A DNA stretch of 49,247 nucleotides from Mucilaginibacter psychrotolerans (GTDB taxonomy: Bacteria; Bacteroidota; Bacteroidia; Sphingobacteriales; Sphingobacteriaceae). Location: NCBI RefSeq assembly GCF_004519315.1, contig NZ_SOZE01000040.1, forward strand, positions 1 through 49,247. The letters are read 5' to 3'. Below, one piece after another: positions 18,311 to 26,615 of this stretch. A program made the translations under genes and the position numbers. The notes below the pieces were generated by a model that was not told the DNA's origin, searched no databases, and saw nothing but the letters and a program-made list of their open reading frames with translations. Every line of letters starts with the position of its first letter. Position 1 is the stretch's first letter.

Positions 18311-19308
18311 TATAAGCGTGTCTCCCTTTCAAATTGTTCTTTATTGGCTTGCTGCAATAACGGGTTGGTTTTTACAACCGGTAATGGCTTTAGCGTATCG
18401 TAGTGGTTTGAACTGATAACCGATTTGTTAGACACCTTTCGCGGTCCTTCAATCACCCAATCAGCTGTTTTCTTTTTATCGAAACGGCAGGTATTGCATA
18501 TAAATTCTTCTACCTCTCCATATTCGTCTTTACGTGCTGTTACTCGGATAACATCTTCGCCTTTGTACCAAAGGGTCACTTTGCCATTGCACTTTTCGTG
18601 GTCGCAATCGCGATGTGCTTCTACCGGTTTGGTAAACCATACACGGTTTTTAAAGCGGAAAGTTTTATCTGTTAATGCACCTACCGGACAAACATCTATT
18701 ACGTTGCCGCTAAAATCGTTGTCTACTGCTGCGGTGATATAAGTAGAAATTTCAGAATGGTCGCCACGGTTAAGGATACCGTGGATACGATGGTCGGTAA
18801 TCTGATCGGCAACGAACACGCAACGGTAGCATAGTATGCAGCGTGTCATGTGCAATTGTATCTTATCGCCAATATCTATCCTCTCGAACGTACGGCGGTC
18901 AAACTCGTAACGGGTTTTGGCAGCACCATGCTCATAACCCAAATCCTGCAGGTGGCATTCGCCGGCCTGGTCGCACACGGGGCAATCAAGCGGGTGATTT
19001 ATCAAAAGCATTTCAACAACACCTTTACGCGCCTCAATTACCTCTGGCGAGGAGATGTTCTGTACCTCCATGCCATCCATCACTGTAGTGCGACAGCTGG
19101 CTACAAGTTTCGGCATAGGGCGCGGGTCTTTTTCAGAACCCTTGCTCACCTTAACCAAACAGGTACGGCATTTACCGCCACTACCTTCCAGCTTAGAATA
19201 ATAGCACATAGCAGGCGGAACAATATCACCACCTATCATCCTTGCGGCGTTCAGGATGGTGGTTCCCGGCTCTACTTCAATGGATATACTATCTATTGTT
19301 ACCTTCAT
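18310..19308 (-). CDS. nuoG: short NuoG: 2Fe-2S/4Fe-4S subunit of complex I
   Basis: A 332-residue electron-transfer subunit. The N-terminal plant-ferredoxin-type domain has CYYSKLEGSGGKCRTCLV, followed by SCRT (N1b cluster). Next come DCPVCDQAGECHLQD (N5 region with upstream His), CILCYRC and IDVCPVGAL (N4). A final Cys-rich part has CDHEKC and FICNTCRFDKK where the N7-type domain lies in longer proteins. The protein stops there and lacks the whole molybdopterin-oxidoreductase-like domain, so it is about one third the length of E. coli NuoG. Short versions of this kind are known in Bacteroidota, so this is not obviously a truncation. It is separated from nuoF by the Uma2 gene and overlaps nuoH by one base. 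Confidence 0.93.
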   Translation of the reverse strand: MKVTIDSISIEVEPGTTILNAARMIGGDIVPPAMCYYSKLEGSGGKCRTCLVKVSKGSEKDPRPMPKLVASCRTTVMDGMEVQNISSPEVIEARKGVVEMLLINHPLDCPVCDQAGECHLQDLGYEHGAAKTRYEFDRRTFERIDIGDKIQLHMTRCILCYRCVFVADQITDHRIHGILNRGDHSEISTYITAAVDNDFSGNVIDVCPVGALTDKTFRFKNRVWFTKPVEAHRDCDHEKCNGKVTLWYKGEDVIRVTARKDEYGEVEEFICNTCRFDKKKTADWVIEGPRKVSNKSVISSNHYDTLKPLPVVKTNPLLQQANKEQFERETRL

Positions 19309-19342
19309 TTATCTATATCCTTATTCAGGTATTTTAATTCCC

Positions 19343-19948
19343 TTATTGTTGTTCAAGTAAATTAGCAAACACATCGTCTATGGCCAATTCAAACTCAGGT
19401 AAAACCGGCGTTACTATTTTATCGCCAACAGTTAAGGCCCTGCCTTCTGTTACAAATTTGCCTTCGTTATTCAGTATATATCTTATCAGCGATTGCTCGT
19501 TAGGGTAAACTACCCAATACTCCTTTACGCCAAATTCTTCGTACAGATCGTATTTAATTTTTATCTCCTTCTTATTGTTGCCAGGCGATAAAACCTCTAC
19601 AACAATGTCCGGCGCTCCCAAACAGCTTCGCGTATCAGCCATTTTTGCCGGGTCGCATATCACGCAAACGTCTGGCTGTACTACAGTTTTAACTTTCTTA
19701 TCGCTTTTCTCGTTTCTTACAAGCCTAACGTCAAAAGGAGCTATAAAAACCCTGCAGCTTTTATTCTTCAAGAAGTTATGTAACTCAACAAAAATATTCC
19801 CGGCTACAACCTGATGATTCCCATTCGGAGCAGGGCTCATCCTGAAAATCTTACCCTTTATTAATTCCAGTCGTTCTTCAAAACGCCAGGAGTAATAATC
19901 TGCGTAGGTATAAGTCTTCGAGAAATCTAAATCATCAATACTTTGCAT
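19343..19948 (-). CDS. Uma2 family (DUF820) nuclease-like protein inside the nuo operon
   Basis: A 201-residue member of the Uma2/DUF820 family of PD-(D/E)XK-like putative endonucleases. Motifs in order: YSWRFEERLELIKGKIFRM with RMSPAPNGNHQVVAGNI; QPDVCVICDP (acidic metal-binding position); APDIVVEVLSPGNNKKEIKIK with the VVEVLSP glutamate and the following KxK; and LYEEFGVKEYWVVYPNE. Substrate and biological role of the family are unclear. It reads in the same direction as nuo, 46 nt after nuoF and 34 nt before nuoG, yet has no link to respiration. The ATG at 19948 is preferred over the TTG two codons earlier. A TAnnTTTG element ends 3 nt before this ATG, so the gene may have its own promoter. 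I infer a later insertion into the operon. Confidence 0.85.
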   Translation of the reverse strand: MQSIDDLDFSKTYTYADYYSWRFEERLELIKGKIFRMSPAPNGNHQVVAGNIFVELHNFLKNKSCRVFIAPFDVRLVRNEKSDKKVKTVVQPDVCVICDPAKMADTRSCLGAPDIVVEVLSPGNNKKEIKIKYDLYEEFGVKEYWVVYPNEQSLIRYILNNEGKFVTEGRALTVGDKIVTPVLPEFELAIDDVFANLLEQQ

Positions 19949-19951
19949 ATC

Positions 19952-19959
19952 CAAAGATA
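19952..19959 (-). promoter_or_regulatory. putative -7 element before the Uma2 gene
   Basis: On the minus strand this reads TATCTTTG, an exact TAnnTTTG match. Only 3 nt separate it from the ATG, so a transcript from it would be nearly leaderless. No good -33 TTTG was found at the usual spacing. Confidence 0.3.
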
Positions 19960-19994
19960 CTTCAAATTAGCCCGGGTACCTCAACTTTTATTCG

Positions 19995-21350
19995 TTACGC
20001 AACAACCGCATTCAACGGGTCGGCATAATTTGCTATCCCGTAATTGCGTGTGGTAGCTTCGTGGGCGTTTGTTACGTGCCACTCAAATTCATCCCTAAAG
20101 TGGCGTATTGCACTGGCTACCGGCCAGGCTGCTGCATCGCCAAGCGGACAGATCGTGTTACCTTCTATCTTTTTAGATACATCTACCAACAGATCAATAT
20201 CGCTCAGTTTGCCATGACCATATTCCAGCCGGTGCAAAACTTTCTCCATCCAGCCTGTACCTTCGCGGCATGGCGAGCATTGCCCGCAACTTTCGTGGTG
20301 ATAGAACCTGGAGAAATTCCAGGTATTGCGCACGATGCACTGGTCCTCATCATAAGCAATAAAACCGCCAGAGCCCAACATAGTACCACTCACAAAACCA
20401 CCATCAGATAACGATTCATAGCTCATGAGGCGCGCCTCGTTATTAACCGTCTTCAAAAACAAATTAGCGGGAAGGATTGGTACCGATGAACCGCCTGCCA
20501 CAACTGCCTTAAGGCGTTTGCCGTTGGCTATGCCCCGGCAATAATCGTCGCCGTAAACAAATTCTTCGGCTGATAAGCCAAGTTCTATCTCGTATACACC
20601 CGGCCTTTTCAGGTTACCACCAGCTGATATGAGTTTGGTACCAGTGCTGCGGCCAATACCTATTTTGGCATACTCTTCGCCACCATCGTTAATGATGGGG
20701 ACTACAGCTGCGATAGATTCTACGTTGTTCACTACTGTTGGGCAACCATACAAACCCGCAATAGCCGGGAATGGTGGCTTTATCCTGGGGTTGCCACGTT
20801 TACCTTCCAGCGATTCCAGCAGTGCGGTTTCTTCGCCACAAATGTAAGCGCCACCACCGGGCTGTACGTAAAGCTCCAGGTCGTAACCCGTGCCCAATAT
20901 ATTCTTGCCTAAAAAGCCTTTCGCTTTTGCTTCGGCTATGGCTTTCTCCAGGATGCGTATCTGCGGCATCATTTCGCCGCGCAGATATATGTACGATGTA
21001 TTTGCACCCAGCGCAAAGCTGGATACGATCATCCCCTCAATTAACAAGTGAGGGATGTGCGTCATCAGGAAACGGTCTTTAAAAGTACCGGGTTCAGATT
21101 CGTCGCCGTTGCAAACCAGGTAACGGGAAACGCCCTCTGGCTTGGCCAAAAAGCTCCACTTCATCCCGGTAGGGAAACCGGCACCGCCACGGCCACGCAA
21201 GCCCGATTTTTTTACCTCTTCCACAATTTCTTCTGGCGTGAGGGTTTTCAGGGCTTTCTCCACCGCTGCATAGCCGCCTTTTGAGCGGTACACATCAAAA
21301 GTGTTGATGCCGGGTACGTTAATATGTTCAAGTAAAAGTTTACGAGCCAT
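19995..21350 (-). CDS. nuoF: NADH-quinone oxidoreductase subunit F
   Basis: A 451-residue NADH-binding flavoprotein. Signatures: the FMN site GLRGRGGAGFPTGMKW, NGDESEPGTFKDR, the NADH-site glycine-rich PGGGAYICGEETALLES, and the N3 [4Fe-4S] motif ESCGQCSPCREGTGW with a downstream Cys (NTICPLGDAAAWP). It accepts the hydride from NADH and passes electrons to the NuoG clusters. It begins 5 nt after the small membrane-protein gene. Confidence 0.97.
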   Translation of the reverse strand: MARKLLLEHINVPGINTFDVYRSKGGYAAVEKALKTLTPEEIVEEVKKSGLRGRGGAGFPTGMKWSFLAKPEGVSRYLVCNGDESEPGTFKDRFLMTHIPHLLIEGMIVSSFALGANTSYIYLRGEMMPQIRILEKAIAEAKAKGFLGKNILGTGYDLELYVQPGGGAYICGEETALLESLEGKRGNPRIKPPFPAIAGLYGCPTVVNNVESIAAVVPIINDGGEEYAKIGIGRSTGTKLISAGGNLKRPGVYEIELGLSAEEFVYGDDYCRGIANGKRLKAVVAGGSSVPILPANLFLKTVNNEARLMSYESLSDGGFVSGTMLGSGGFIAYDEDQCIVRNTWNFSRFYHHESCGQCSPCREGTGWMEKVLHRLEYGHGKLSDIDLLVDVSKKIEGNTICPLGDAAAWPVASAIRHFRDEFEWHVTNAHEATTRNYGIANYADPLNAVVA

Positions 21351-21355
21351 TACTA

Positions 21356-21538
21356 TTAATATATTTTACCGTTTAGTTTATAAGCGGTTATATGATTTCT
21401 TAAACAATTAGACAGAATGAGCGCAGTTACCAAACCGATGATCAGATTGTACTGCGCAGGTACCTGCAAAAAAACAAACAGTAATATGCCTGTTAGCAGT
21501 GCGGCATCCCAACTCATCAATCTGCTTCTTCCGCTCAT
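21356..21538 (-). CDS. small membrane protein inside the nuo operon (unknown)
   Basis: A 60-residue protein with two adjacent hydrophobic segments (WDAALLTGILLFVFLQV and YNLIIGLVTALILSNCL) and a basic loop and tail. Its ATG overlaps the nuoE stop by one base and it ends 5 nt before nuoF, so it is translated as part of the operon. I do not recognise a family. It could be an accessory or assembly factor of complex I, or a neutral passenger. The tight spacing on both sides argues that it is a real gene. Confidence 0.65.
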   Translation of the reverse strand: MSGRSRLMSWDAALLTGILLFVFLQVPAQYNLIIGLVTALILSNCLRNHITAYKLNGKIY

Positions 21539-22062
21539 TAGTTATTGGCTTTGGCTTTTAAATCACCAATCAGTTTATCAACCGAATCGGTGGTCAGGTT
21601 TTCGTAAAAGGTATATTCGGGGCCAATTTGCAATACCGGGCCATAACCGCATGCTGCAAGGCATTCTACGCCTCTCCAGCTAAACAGGCCATCGGCTGTA
21701 ACATCCCCCTCTTTTACGCCAAGCGTTTTTTCTATGTGCTCCATTATAGGCGTTGCGCCTACAATTTCGCATGGGCCGGTGCGGCAAACTTCCAGCATGT
21801 ACTTGCCTTGAGGCTTTAAAAAGTACATGGTGTAAAACGATGCCACCTCATAAACTTCTATCGATTGAATAGAAAGATATTCGGCAACGCTATCCATTGC
21901 AGGTGCGCTTACCCAGCCGTATTCTGCCTGCACCAAATGCAGTATAGGCAGCAAGGCCGATTTTTGCTTGCCCGCAGGGTAGCGGCTAACTACATCCGCA
22001 AACTTCGCTTTAAGCTCCGGCGAAAATGTAACCGGCGTATTGGTATCTTGTACGCTAAGCAT
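21538..22062 (-). CDS. nuoE: NADH-quinone oxidoreductase subunit E
   Basis: A 174-residue thioredoxin-fold subunit holding the N1a [2Fe-2S] cluster. Ligands are seen as CRTGPC and CLAACG. Other family marks: SRYPAGKQKSALLPILHLVQAEYGW and VYEVASFYTMYF. Its start overlaps the nuoD stop by 8 nt. Confidence 0.96.
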   Translation of the reverse strand: MLSVQDTNTPVTFSPELKAKFADVVSRYPAGKQKSALLPILHLVQAEYGWVSAPAMDSVAEYLSIQSIEVYEVASFYTMYFLKPQGKYMLEVCRTGPCEIVGATPIMEHIEKTLGVKEGDVTADGLFSWRGVECLAACGYGPVLQIGPEYTFYENLTTDSVDKLIGDLKAKANN

Positions 22063-23266
22063 CTAACTCTCCTGCTATTACATTTAAACTACTCATGTTA
22101 ATAATGGCATCAGATAACAGCATGCCGCGGCTCATTGGCGCATACATCTGGTAATTGATGAAACTTGGCCTGCGGAAATGCAAACGGTATGGCGAGCGGC
22201 CTCCATCGTTCACCAGGTAAAAACCAAGTTCTCCGTTAGCACCCTCTACTGCGTGGTAAACCTCGGCGGTAGGGGTTTCCACTTCGCCCATCACTATTTT
22301 AAAGTGATAGATGAGCGCTTCCATGTTATTGTAAACTTCTTCCTTTGGCGGCAGGTAAAAAGCCGGAACATCCGCGTGGAAGATATCTGATGGTTCTTTC
22401 TCTATTTTGACAAGGGCCTGCTCTATTAAGCGCATACTCTGCCACATTTCTTCGTTTCGTACCAAAAAGCGGGCGTAAACGTCGCCATTATCACCTACGG
22501 GTACCTCGAAATCGAAATCTTCGTATGATGAATACGGCTCCATGGCCCTTACATCATAATCAACACCTGTTGCACGCAATATAGGGCCGCTCCAGCTGTA
22601 GCTCAGCGCATCCTCTGCCGTAACGGCAGCAACACCACGTGTACGATCCACAAAAATACGGTTACGGTTAAAAAGGCTTTCAAACTCTTTAAGGCCGTAA
22701 TTAAAATCTGTCAGCACTTTCCTTATCTTACGGAAAGCAATATCATTGAAGTTGCGTTCGAAACCGCCTATACGGCCAATGTTGGTGGTAAGGCGCGAGC
22801 CGCAAATTTCCTCGTAAACCTCATATATCGCTTCGCGATACTGCATCATGTAGGTGAAGCCCGTTAATGCGCCGGTATCCACACCTAATATCGAGTTGCA
22901 CACGATATGGTCTGCAATACGGGCAAGCTCCATAATGATGATACGCATATAATCAACACGCTTAGGCGTGGTGATACCCAGTAGCTTCTCTACCGTCATG
23001 TGCCATCCCATGTTGTTAATGGGCGACGAGCAGTAATTAAGCCTATCGGTAAGCGGGGTTATCTGGTAAAAAGGGCGATGCTCGGCAATCTTTTCGAAAG
23101 CGCGGTGTATGTAGCCTATCGTTGATACGCCGCTAACTATTCTCTCGCCATCCATCTCCAGTACATTCTGGAATACACCATGCGTAGCGGGGTGGGTTGG
23201 GCCGAGGTTGAGCGTTGAATGCTCGGTTTGCGGGTCGTTATCGGTATATACTGGATGGTTCTGCAT
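22055..23266 (-). CDS. nuoD: NADH-quinone oxidoreductase subunit D
   Basis: A 403-residue 49-kDa-type subunit that forms the quinone-reduction site with NuoB. Seen: LNLGPTHPATHGVFQNVLEMDGE (quinone-site His region), GYIHRAFEKIAEHR, LTDRLNYCSSPINNMGWHMTVEKL, and the C-terminal SLNVIAGELDA. It is separate from nuoC, not fused. The start overlaps the nuoC stop by one base. Confidence 0.97.
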   Translation of the reverse strand: MQNHPVYTDNDPQTEHSTLNLGPTHPATHGVFQNVLEMDGERIVSGVSTIGYIHRAFEKIAEHRPFYQITPLTDRLNYCSSPINNMGWHMTVEKLLGITTPKRVDYMRIIIMELARIADHIVCNSILGVDTGALTGFTYMMQYREAIYEVYEEICGSRLTTNIGRIGGFERNFNDIAFRKIRKVLTDFNYGLKEFESLFNRNRIFVDRTRGVAAVTAEDALSYSWSGPILRATGVDYDVRAMEPYSSYEDFDFEVPVGDNGDVYARFLVRNEEMWQSMRLIEQALVKIEKEPSDIFHADVPAFYLPPKEEVYNNMEALIYHFKIVMGEVETPTAEVYHAVEGANGELGFYLVNDGGRSPYRLHFRRPSFINYQMYAPMSRGMLLSDAIINMSSLNVIAGELDA

Positions 23267-23769
23267 TATCTTCCAAAAAAGTAATCTTTTTTATCAATAC
23301 GGTTTGGATCTTCCAGCGGGAACTCTTTTCTCATTGGGAACACCGTCATGTCGTCCACGTTCAGTATCCTCCTCAGGTCGGGATGCCCGTCAAATATCAC
23401 CCCAAAAAAATCATATGTTTCTCTTTCCATCCAGTTGGCGCCTTCCCATAGCGTGGTAGCCGTTGGGATGTGAACATCGTCGGCAGAAAGGAAAACCTTT
23501 ACCCGAATACGTGTATTGGTTGTTAAGCTATGCAAGTGGTAAATAACACCTACTGCCTTCTCCAACTCAGGATAATGGATAGCTGTTATATCTGTAAGGA
23601 AAATAAACTTTAATTCCGGATCGTTCTTGAGATAAGCAAGCACATCGCTTATTTGCTCCCTACCTGTTTCTACCGTTAAAAGCCCGTAGTCCTGGTTAAG
23701 TTCGGTAATCTGGCCAGGGAATTTCTCGCCCAATGCCTGCAACAATACTTCGTTAGCTATTTTACCCAT
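23266..23769 (-). CDS. nuoC: NADH-quinone oxidoreductase subunit C
   Basis: A 167-residue 30-kDa-type subunit of the peripheral arm. The family signature is ERETYDFFGVIFDGHPDLRRIL followed by FPMRKEFPLEDPNR. Length matches stand-alone NuoC. It has one-base overlaps with nuoB and nuoD. Confidence 0.96.
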   Translation of the reverse strand: MGKIANEVLLQALGEKFPGQITELNQDYGLLTVETGREQISDVLAYLKNDPELKFIFLTDITAIHYPELEKAVGVIYHLHSLTTNTRIRVKVFLSADDVHIPTATTLWEGANWMERETYDFFGVIFDGHPDLRRILNVDDMTVFPMRKEFPLEDPNRIDKKDYFFGR

Positions 23770-24311
23770 TATTGTATTCCGTATTTAGCCAATAATTCCT
23801 GGTATTTAGGTTCCTGGCGACGGCGGCCGGTTTCAGTTTTTACCAATTCCTGTATTGCCATAAAACCATCTATTATTGCTTCGGGGCGTGGAGGGCAGCC
23901 GGGCACGTAAACGTCTACCGGTATCACTTCGTCAATACCCTGCAAAACCGAATAGGTATCGAAGATACCACCGCTTGATGCGCATGCGCCAACGGCCATT
24001 ACCCAACGAGGTTCGGCCATTTGCAAATACACCTGGCGTAAAACCGGACCCATTTTTTTTGATATGGTACCCATCACCATCAACAGATCTGCCTGGCGGG
24101 GCGAAAAGCTCAAACGCTCGGCACCGAAACGGCTAAGATCGTATGTAGAAGCCATGGTGGCCATAAATTCGATACCGCAGCAAGAGGTAGCGAACGGCAA
24201 GGGCCATAACGAGTTTGCGCGGGCAACACCAATCGCTTTATCAAGCGATGTGGCAAAAAAGCCCGAACCTTCTACCCCTGCGGGGGCCTCAACTATTTGA
24301 ATATCACTCAT
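23769..24311 (-). CDS. nuoB: NADH-quinone oxidoreductase subunit B
   Basis: A 180-residue PSST-type subunit carrying the terminal N2 [4Fe-4S] cluster. Cysteine ligands are visible: ATSCCGIEF (adjacent pair), VGACASSGG, and YVPGCPPRPEA. The 114-nt gap to nuoA is unusually long for this operon and contains a possible internal promoter element. Confidence 0.97.
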   Translation of the reverse strand: MSDIQIVEAPAGVEGSGFFATSLDKAIGVARANSLWPLPFATSCCGIEFMATMASTYDLSRFGAERLSFSPRQADLLMVMGTISKKMGPVLRQVYLQMAEPRWVMAVGACASSGGIFDTYSVLQGIDEVIPVDVYVPGCPPRPEAIIDGFMAIQELVKTETGRRRQEPKYQELLAKYGIQ

Positions 24312-24354
24312 GAATTTTTATCAAATAAAATAACCCAACAGTTTAACTGATGTG

Positions 24355-24362
24355 CAAATTTA
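24355..24362 (-). promoter_or_regulatory. putative internal -7 element in the nuoA-nuoB gap
   Basis: On the minus strand this reads TAAATTTG, an exact TAnnTTTG match 43 nt before the nuoB start. No convincing -33 element. It might give nuoB-N some expression independent of nuoA. Confidence 0.3.
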
Positions 24363-24425
24363 ATAAAATACGCTGTAACGAGTACACGAAGAAAGGGGAG
24401 CCAATATATTTAGAATCAGTCTAAA

Positions 24426-24797
24426 CTAATCCCAGTCCAAAGCACCTTTTTTAATAATGTAGATAAACCCAGCCAGTAATGTTGCCATAAAAATAAACAT
24501 CTCTATCAGCCCATCTTTACCTAAGTCGCGGAAATTTACTGCCCAGGGATACATAAAAATCACCTCCACATCAAACAACACAAATAGTATAGCGACCAGA
24601 AAGTATTTGATAGAAACGGCGCTGCGGGCGTTGCCCACAACCTCTATACCCGATTCGAAGGGGGTAAGCTTATCTTTAGTAACACGTTTGGGGCCTATTT
24701 TGTGCGTAACAAACATAGTTGTAACCACAAAACCCAGCGCAACCAGCATCTGGAATATAATCGGAAGAAAATCGCCGGGTGAACTTTGTAATTCCAT
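24426..24797 (-). CDS. nuoA: NADH-quinone oxidoreductase subunit A
   Basis: A 123-residue, three-helix membrane subunit and the first gene of the operon. Conserved parts: LTPFESGIEVVGNARSAVSIKYFLVAILFVLFD, with the Asp/Glu of the DVEVIFMYPWA stretch. The ATG at 24797 is chosen; the frame can be extended five codons to a TTG at 24812, but a TAnnTTTG promoter element lies in that extension. The operon is bounded upstream by the terminator of the TPR gene. Confidence 0.95.
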   Translation of the reverse strand: MELQSSPGDFLPIIFQMLVALGFVVTTMFVTHKIGPKRVTKDKLTPFESGIEVVGNARSAVSIKYFLVAILFVLFDVEVIFMYPWAVNFRDLGKDGLIEMFIFMATLLAGFIYIIKKGALDWD

Positions 24798-24801
24798 GCT
24801 G

Positions 24802-24809
24802 CAAATATA
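24802..24809 (-). promoter_or_regulatory. putative -7 element directly before nuoA
   Basis: On the minus strand this is TATATTTG, an exact TAnnTTTG match, ending 4 nt before the nuoA ATG. It lies in the only gap between the upstream terminator and nuoA. If used, the nuo mRNA would start at or next to the start codon. No -33 match at 19-21 nt spacing. Confidence 0.35.
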
Positions 24810-24831
24810 CAAATGAGCCGATAATAAAAAA

Positions 24832-24849
24832 GCCCCTTTTGCAAGGGGC
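24832..24849 (-). terminator. rho-independent terminator after the TPR gene
   Basis: Stem GCCCCTT/AAGGGGC with a 4-nt loop (TTGC). On the minus strand it is followed by a T-run (the complement of AAAAAA at 24826-24831). It separates the TonB/TPR cluster from nuo. Confidence 0.8.
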
Positions 24850-24874
24850 CCTCATTATTTTTAACGGGAAGGTG

Positions 24875-26584
24875 TTATTTACCTTTTGCTCCCTGGGCTT
24901 TTCTTTGGAAGTAGTTTGCCGCTGCCTTATTAGCGGGGTCATACTCCTTGGCCTTGGTGAAGTTTTCGGCGGCCTTGGCATCGTCTTTCTCCTTAAATTC
25001 ATAGTAGTAACCTAAGTAAGCGTAAGATTCCGCCATAAAAGATTTATCTCCCTCTTGTACCCCTTTGGCAGTAACCAATTGTATGTACTGCTCATAGTAA
25101 GGCTTAGCGTAACCTTTGTACAAGGTCCTGTCGGTAGGTTCTTTAAAATCGTTCGCACGCGCCTGGTACAAGGCAACTATGGCCAAAGGCGACGCAGCTT
25201 TATGCTGTATGTAACTGAACGCAGTATCGGCCTTGATAAGCAGGGTCGAATCTGCTACCGGTTTCGGCTTGGCTGTACTGAAGAACTGATCGGTATAGGC
25301 TTTATAATAGCTTAAGCCTTCAGACAAGTAATCGTTCAGCGTGGTTTTACGCGATTTTGCGATATAAGTTTTGTAAGCTTCAGCAGCTTCCAGGAATTTC
25401 TTTTTGCCATATAACGATTTGCCTATTTCCTGGTAAACATCAGCCTGGGTAGTATCTAAAGTGGCTGCGGTACGCAATGACGAAACACCCAAAGAGTCTA
25501 AGCCGGAAGCGATCTGTGCACGGCCCTGATAAACGTAATCGCGGGGGATAATACGTTTTGCGTCGGCCTTCTGCAGCCAGGTGTTACCGGCGGCCAATGC
25601 AGCAGGATAATCTTTGTTCTCTACCGATGAATACAACAAGTAGCGCTGAACTTTTAAATTAGTAGATACTTTAGCCAATTCAGCTGCTTCTGTCTGTAAG
25701 GTCTTCCAATCCCCTGAGTAAACCAGGAAGTCGGCATAACGTAAGCGCGACTCTACCGAAAGATCTGTTAATGACAGGTATTTGCGGTACTGCTCAGTAG
25801 CTTCCTTAACTTTTACAGAGGCCACTTTAGGGTCTGTTAAAGCCCAACGAACATCGGTTTCTGCCCACTCACGATAAGCCGGACCGTAGTTAGGGTCGAT
25901 AGCTAACGCGGCCTGAAACTCAGTTTCTGATGACTCAAAGTTATTAGCAAATTTCCAGATAACGCCGGTAGCTACTTTTGCAGCGGCCAGCTTTGGATCT
26001 ATCTCCAAAGCAGCCTGGTAGTTGCCCAATGCTTCGGTGTTTTTAGATTGCGTACGATATGCATCGCCCAGAGCTAACAACACGTCTACGTCTTTAGCGT
26101 TTAATGCTTTTCCTTTATTCAGGATAGCAATAGCCGCATCAGCATCAGCAGGAGATACCCTGTCATTCACAGGCGACATCAAATAACCTTTACCTATATA
26201 AGCGTATGGCTTGCTGGCTTTGCCTGCCAAAGCAATAGCCTGGTTAAAGTTGGTTGTTGCTGTAGCTCTGTCTTTGTCAACAAATGCAGCAACGCCTAAA
26301 CCTGTATAGTTAAGGGCCGATTTAGGGTTAACCGCTATACCTTTGTTGAATACGGTCCTGGCAGAATCGGTGTAATCCTGCAAAATATAAACCCAACCCA
26401 GGTAAAAGAAGTTCTCGTCTTTTGTAGACTGGGTAACGGTTAAATTCTTAAGCATGCCTTTAGCTTTCTGATATTGCTCCGCATCGATGGCCTTCTTCGC
26501 ATCCTCTAAACTCTGCGCAAAAACCGAAGAGCCCACAAATGCCAGCGCTAAAACTAGTTTACTTATTTTACTGATCATTTTCAT
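24875..26584 (-). CDS. tetratricopeptide-repeat protein, exported
   Basis: A 569-residue protein with a Sec signal (ISKLVLALAFVGSSVFAQS) and TPR helices along its length, for example GLGVAAFVDKDRATATTNFNQAIAL, LLALGDAYRTQSKNTEALGNYQAAL, GPAYREWAETDVR and AESYAYLGYYYEFKEKDDAKAAENF. It probably acts as a periplasmic or envelope scaffold; no enzymatic motif is seen. It is the last gene of the exbB-exbD-exbD-tonB-PstS operon, 31 nt after the PstS-like gene, and is followed by a terminator. The context suggests a link to TonB-dependent uptake or envelope energisation, but this is inference. Confidence 0.85.
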   Translation of the reverse strand: MKMISKISKLVLALAFVGSSVFAQSLEDAKKAIDAEQYQKAKGMLKNLTVTQSTKDENFFYLGWVYILQDYTDSARTVFNKGIAVNPKSALNYTGLGVAAFVDKDRATATTNFNQAIALAGKASKPYAYIGKGYLMSPVNDRVSPADADAAIAILNKGKALNAKDVDVLLALGDAYRTQSKNTEALGNYQAALEIDPKLAAAKVATGVIWKFANNFESSETEFQAALAIDPNYGPAYREWAETDVRWALTDPKVASVKVKEATEQYRKYLSLTDLSVESRLRYADFLVYSGDWKTLQTEAAELAKVSTNLKVQRYLLYSSVENKDYPAALAAGNTWLQKADAKRIIPRDYVYQGRAQIASGLDSLGVSSLRTAATLDTTQADVYQEIGKSLYGKKKFLEAAEAYKTYIAKSRKTTLNDYLSEGLSYYKAYTDQFFSTAKPKPVADSTLLIKADTAFSYIQHKAASPLAIVALYQARANDFKEPTDRTLYKGYAKPYYEQYIQLVTAKGVQEGDKSFMAESYAYLGYYYEFKEKDDAKAAENFTKAKEYDPANKAAANYFQRKAQGAKGK

Positions 26585-26615
26585 CTTATCTTAGTTTCTT
26601 AATTAGTATTCAGTA

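Noticed and set aside
18850..19365. Plus-strand open frame of 171 codons opposite nuoG
   Set aside because: No recognisable family, and the opposite strand encodes conserved Fe-S cysteine motifs; a shadow frame.
24798..24812. Five-codon upstream extension of nuoA from a TTG
   Set aside because: It would place the promoter-like TATATTTG inside the coding region, and the ATG at 24797 gives the normal NuoA N-terminus.
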